A DNA stretch of 62,851 bases from CAVALG01 sp963630555 (GTDB lineage Bacteria; Bacillota; Clostridia; Oscillospirales; Acutalibacteraceae): NCBI GenBank assembly GCA_963630555.1, contig CAVGND010000009.1, forward strand, positions 1 to 62,851. The letters run 5' to 3'. Both the position numbers and the translations under genes were made by a program. Position 1 is the first letter of the stretch; each line of letters opens with the position of its first letter. Below the pieces are notes generated by a model. It was not told the origin of the DNA, searched no databases, and was given only the letters and a program-made list of their open reading frames with translations. Positions 60,507-62,851 of this stretch are shown piece after piece.

Positions 60507-61151
60507 TTGAAAAAAACAATTGCGTTAATTACTTCAATTATTATAATGATCGGCATTTCGGGCTGCGGCAGCAGTGCCGAAAAATCGACACCGAAAAAAA
60601 CAGCGCTTAAAAACAGTTGGAGCGGCCGAATTGAGTTAAGCGATTATTTTGAAACAAGCAGTGATAACGCATCACAGATTTTCAAAAATTCAGATTACAG
60701 CGGAATATATTTCCCGATTACAGCCGAATTCGGCGATGACACATTCAAAATATATGTCACGGCCGATAAATCGTTTATAAAAAAATTCCGTGAAGCGACA
60801 AAGGACGGGCTGACAAATTATATTGCGATAAGAATTGTTGAAGAAGGCAAAAATATGTCGGTCGAGGAATATCTTACGGAAAATTTCGGAAACGGTAACT
60901 CGCTGACGATTGATGATTTTCTTGATGAAATGTTTTCCGACACCTCTATGCAGAAATTTTGCAAAGACCTTACGCTTAGCGGAAAATATACCGCCGACAA
61001 GACGGGCATCTACCTCGGTGATAGTGATGAAAACATTTCAAGCGATAACTGTGCCATGACGTTTAAATACGAACTGAGCGACGGCAAACTGAAACTTATT
61101 TCATCATCAGACGATGTGTTTGATAAACTGTGCCCGCTTGTGTTGAAATAA
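60507..61151 (+). CDS. Lipoprotein of unknown function
   Basis: The protein has 214 residues from a TTG start with GGAGGA upstream. A lipoprotein signal (KKTIALITSIIIMIGISGCG) gives Cys20 as the lipidated residue. The rest is a soluble domain of mixed strands and helices, rich in Asp, Ser and Lys, with no motif I recognise. The gene ends 20 bases before ruvX and shares its transcript. Confidence 0.8.
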   Translation: MKKTIALITSIIIMIGISGCGSSAEKSTPKKTALKNSWSGRIELSDYFETSSDNASQIFKNSDYSGIYFPITAEFGDDTFKIYVTADKSFIKKFREATKDGLTNYIAIRIVEEGKNMSVEEYLTENFGNGNSLTIDDFLDEMFSDTSMQKFCKDLTLSGKYTADKTGIYLGDSDENISSDNCAMTFKYELSDGKLKLISSSDDVFDKLCPLVLK

Positions 61152-61171
61152 GGCACGGAAGGGAAATTATA

Positions 61172-61594
61172 ATGATAATTATGTCGGTTGATTTAGGCAG
61201 GGCGCACACAGGTATAGCAATAAGCGACTCGGGCGAAAATTTTGCATTTCCGAAACGGGTAATCGACGAATATACTACCGAAAAAATCGTTGCCGCTACG
61301 GCAGCGGCAGCAGCGGAATACGGTGCACAACTTATAGTTGTCGGCAACCCGAAAAATATGAACGGCACCTGCGGAGAAAAATCGGAGGAATGCACCGCAT
61401 TCGCGGAATTTTTGCGGAAAGCGACCGATTTGCCTGTTGAAATGTTTGATGAACGCTGCACTACCGTTATAGCCCACACCGAAATGCGCGCAAACGGCAA
61501 ACGGGGGCAAAAAAGAAAAAACACGGTGGACGCCGTAGCAGCCACCGTGATACTTGAAGATTATTTAAAATTCAGAAAAAACAAAATCGTATAA
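61172..61594 (+). CDS. ruvX: RuvX/YqgF pre-16S rRNA nuclease (RNase H-like)
   Basis: This is a 140-residue RNase H-fold protein of the YqgF family, needed for 16S rRNA 5' maturation or acting as a Holliday junction resolvase. MSVDLGRAHTGIAIS carries the first Asp, VVGNPKNMNGTCGEKS follows, and the FDERCTTVIA and KNTVDAVAA motifs hold the other acidic residues. The ATG at 61172 has GGAAGGG eight bases upstream. Confidence 0.93.
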   Translation: MIIMSVDLGRAHTGIAISDSGENFAFPKRVIDEYTTEKIVAATAAAAAEYGAQLIVVGNPKNMNGTCGEKSEECTAFAEFLRKATDLPVEMFDERCTTVIAHTEMRANGKRGQKRKNTVDAVAATVILEDYLKFRKNKIV

Positions 61595-61652
61595 AACGAT
61601 AAAACCGATTTATTAGCCGAGGTGCGGTAACGAATATTTATATTGTAAGATG

Positions 61653-61680
61653 GCGGTACAGCAAAACTGTGCCGCTTTTT
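61653..61680 (+). terminator. Terminator after ruvX
   Basis: The stem GCGGTACAG/CTGTGCCGC with one wobble pair has loop CAAAA and T5. Confidence 0.88.
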
Positions 61681-61750
61681 AAGAGCTTGTAAAACAAACG
61701 AAAAAATCAGTGCCCGTATCGAAAAATACGAGCACACGATTTGAGCCGTT

Positions 61751-61799
61751 TATGCAGGGATATTTCGTTTCGCTTCGCTCCACTTCATATCCCTGCATA
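61751..61799. repeat. Palindromic repeat element with perfect 13-bp arms
   Basis: Arms TATGCAGGGATAT and ATATCCCTGCATA flank a 23-base loop (TTCGTTTCGCTTCGCT and more). There is no T-tract. It looks like a dispersed palindromic unit. The following 125 bases may belong to the same repeat, since they are read only by an implausible Arg/Ser-rich frame. Confidence 0.55.
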
Positions 61800-61900
61800 A
61801 TCTTGAATTTATAACTCTTTTAAAAAACTTACACACTTTTATTGACAAAGCCATGCGGAGCAATGCAGTACGCACCGATGTGTTGGGTGACTCTCTTTGC

Positions 61901-62746
61901 TCAGTGGGTGCTATCCTCACCCGGGCCTCTTCTTTCATCTAAGATTTTTACGATTTCATCGTATTTATCCTTAAGGGACTTCGCTTTGATTTCTTTTTTT
62001 CTTTCGTTGGTTAAATCTTCTTCAAGTCCGAACAGGAAACCCTCTGCCGCTAATTTCATTTGAATCTTCGGCCACACAATAAACTCCATTTCCAACGGAG
62101 AAATCTTTTCATTTGCTATTTCGCGAATCTTCTTTTTATAGAAATGATAAGAATAGCATTCCTTTCCGTCATCTATAAATGTATCCGCTTCATTCTCACT
62201 GTTTTCGAGGTTGCTCCATGAGGTGATTTTTTTATTCGGCATATCCTGCCCAAACTGTTCTCGCCTGAACCATTCCAGGGTGAAGGAATCCAAGGGCATA
62301 TGGCAGTATTGGAAATGATCCCGGTGGTTTTTGGCCGCCTCGCTGCAATACAGATACTTGAAGGACATATTTACGATTTTCTGTGCTTTTCCGTATGTTC
62401 CCAGTTTACCATCTTCCTGGGACTTGAACTTTTTACACCATAGTTGACATAACTCGTCATGGATTTTGTCAAATTCTTCTTCGGTTAACGGTGCCTTTTC
62501 CTTATGGAAATAATCTTCCAGTTTTTCAATTATACATTTGAGTGCGTTGTCTTTTTCATCACGATACTTACCGATTCCTGCAAGGGTGCGCTTGGCATCG
62601 TTATACGCAAGATGAACCGCAGCTGCTATTGCGGTGTCGGCGTTTTGAAGTTCTTCATAGCGAGCCCCATTTCGCGCTTGAACGCCTTGCTTGAACTTTT
62701 CACAAGCTTTCTCAAACTCGTCGTGCTTGCTCTGTGATTGTTGCAT
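61901..62746 (-). CDS. Protein of unknown function, 281 aa
   Basis: This is a soluble, highly charged protein with no signal or membrane helix. It starts at ATG 62746, eight bases after GGAGAG. The N-terminal half is mostly helical and rich in Lys, Glu and Ala. The centre has a distinctive block, YGKAQKIVNMSFKYLYCS, and CHMPLDSFTLEWF. The C-terminus is Lys/Glu-rich and ends in the putative repeat (GPGEDSTH), so the true end may have been altered. It starts 20 bases after a DUF2779-like gene, which suggests a shared transcript. The function is unknown. Confidence 0.7.
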   Translation of the reverse strand: MQQSQSKHDEFEKACEKFKQGVQARNGARYEELQNADTAIAAAVHLAYNDAKRTLAGIGKYRDEKDNALKCIIEKLEDYFHKEKAPLTEEEFDKIHDELCQLWCKKFKSQEDGKLGTYGKAQKIVNMSFKYLYCSEAAKNHRDHFQYCHMPLDSFTLEWFRREQFGQDMPNKKITSWSNLENSENEADTFIDDGKECYSYHFYKKKIREIANEKISPLEMEFIVWPKIQMKLAAEGFLFGLEEDLTNERKKEIKAKSLKDKYDEIVKILDERRGPGEDSTH

Positions 62747-62765
62747 ATATGACTCTCCTTCCATA

Positions 62766-62851
62766 TTATTTTGTTGCTTTGACAAGTTCTTCCCAGACTT
62801 TAACCATAGCATAGGTGTCAAGCTCGCAATACTTTAAAAGATTATGTCGGG
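62766..62851 (-). CDS. 3' end of a DUF2779-like gene (runs off window)
   Basis: The minus strand is open from the window edge to TAA at 62766-62768. It encodes LLKYCELDTYAMVKVWEELV followed by KATK. CELDTxAMVxVWE resembles the C-terminal end of DUF2779 proteins, which carry a nuclease-like fold with a terminal Asp. Only 27 residues are visible, so the call is tentative. Confidence 0.5.
   Translation of the reverse strand, partial: RHNLLKYCELDTYAMVKVWEELVKATK

Noticed and set aside
61750..61938. A 62-codon Arg/Ser-rich frame across the palindromic repeat
   Set aside because: It runs through the repeat arms and has no ribosome site, so it is probably a by-product of repeat sequence.

Overview
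The window reads as one contiguous chromosomal segment of a spore-forming, anaerobic, gut-type Firmicute of class Clostridia, most likely Oscillospirales (Ruminococcaceae/Oscillospiraceae-like). The evidence is a clostridial dcw cluster with a meso-diaminopimelate-type MurE (DNPR motif), a cwlJ-gerQ spore germination pair, a FeoB with its small Cys-rich partner, an NAD-linked trimeric [FeFe]-hydrogenase, frequent TTG/GTG starts with strong GGAGG sites, and consensus sigma-A promoters. No plasmid, prophage, rRNA operon, CRISPR array or intact transposase is visible.

Layout. 1-1836: the 3' part of a beta-helix lipoprotein gene. 1918-14547: a minus-strand dcw cluster (mraZ, rsmH, ftsL, class B PBP, murE, mraY, ftsW, murG, murA, divIB/ftsQ, ftsZ) with a consensus promoter and probable MraZ sites. 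14575-17931: asnS behind two tandem SGNH-esterase paralogs. 17950-21730: an Lrp/AsnC regulator overlapping an aminotransferase gene, then a surface-anchored beta-helix protein flanked by two identical 32-nt terminator hairpins. 21745-28508: glyA, an orphan PTS EIIC-like protein and a ferredoxin, then the tRNA/translation operon mnmE-mnmG-yebC. 28600-32679: a candidate small RNA, cysK, tcdA and uvrC. 32733-37785: citrate synthase, cwlJ-gerQ, uvrB and a small membrane protein. 37904-41624: upp, rpiB, tsaB, tsaE and a rodA-like SEDS gene. 41670-49762: pnuC with a terminator-containing leader, an HMA protein, a MacB-like ABC exporter and a feo operon carrying three copies of a DtxR-type palindrome. 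50273-50348: tRNA-Ala(GGC). 50661-59079: a ten-gene hydrogenase operon. 59100-62851: panE, a MITE-like remnant, a lipoprotein, ruvX, a palindromic repeat and accessory genes that run off the window.

The most interesting system is the hydrogenase operon. The three catalytic subunits (HydC, HydB, HydA) are interleaved with two DRTGG-domain proteins, two GHKL ATPases (one RsbW-like, one histidine-kinase-like without a phosphoacceptor domain), a PHP phosphoesterase, a thioredoxin-like [2Fe-2S] protein and a second, hydrogenase-like protein. That second protein keeps the four H-cluster cysteines but has lost the proton-shuttle cysteine. Most of these genes overlap or nearly abut, so they are probably made together as a redox- or H2-sensing signalling module tied to the hydrogenase. 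Other points worth following are the small RNA at 28648-28740, the pnuC leader, the feo palindromes and the accessory 3' end.

All family assignments come from reading motifs by eye. No database search, folding or alignment was run. Start codons were chosen from ribosome-binding-site spacing and are often TTG or GTG.
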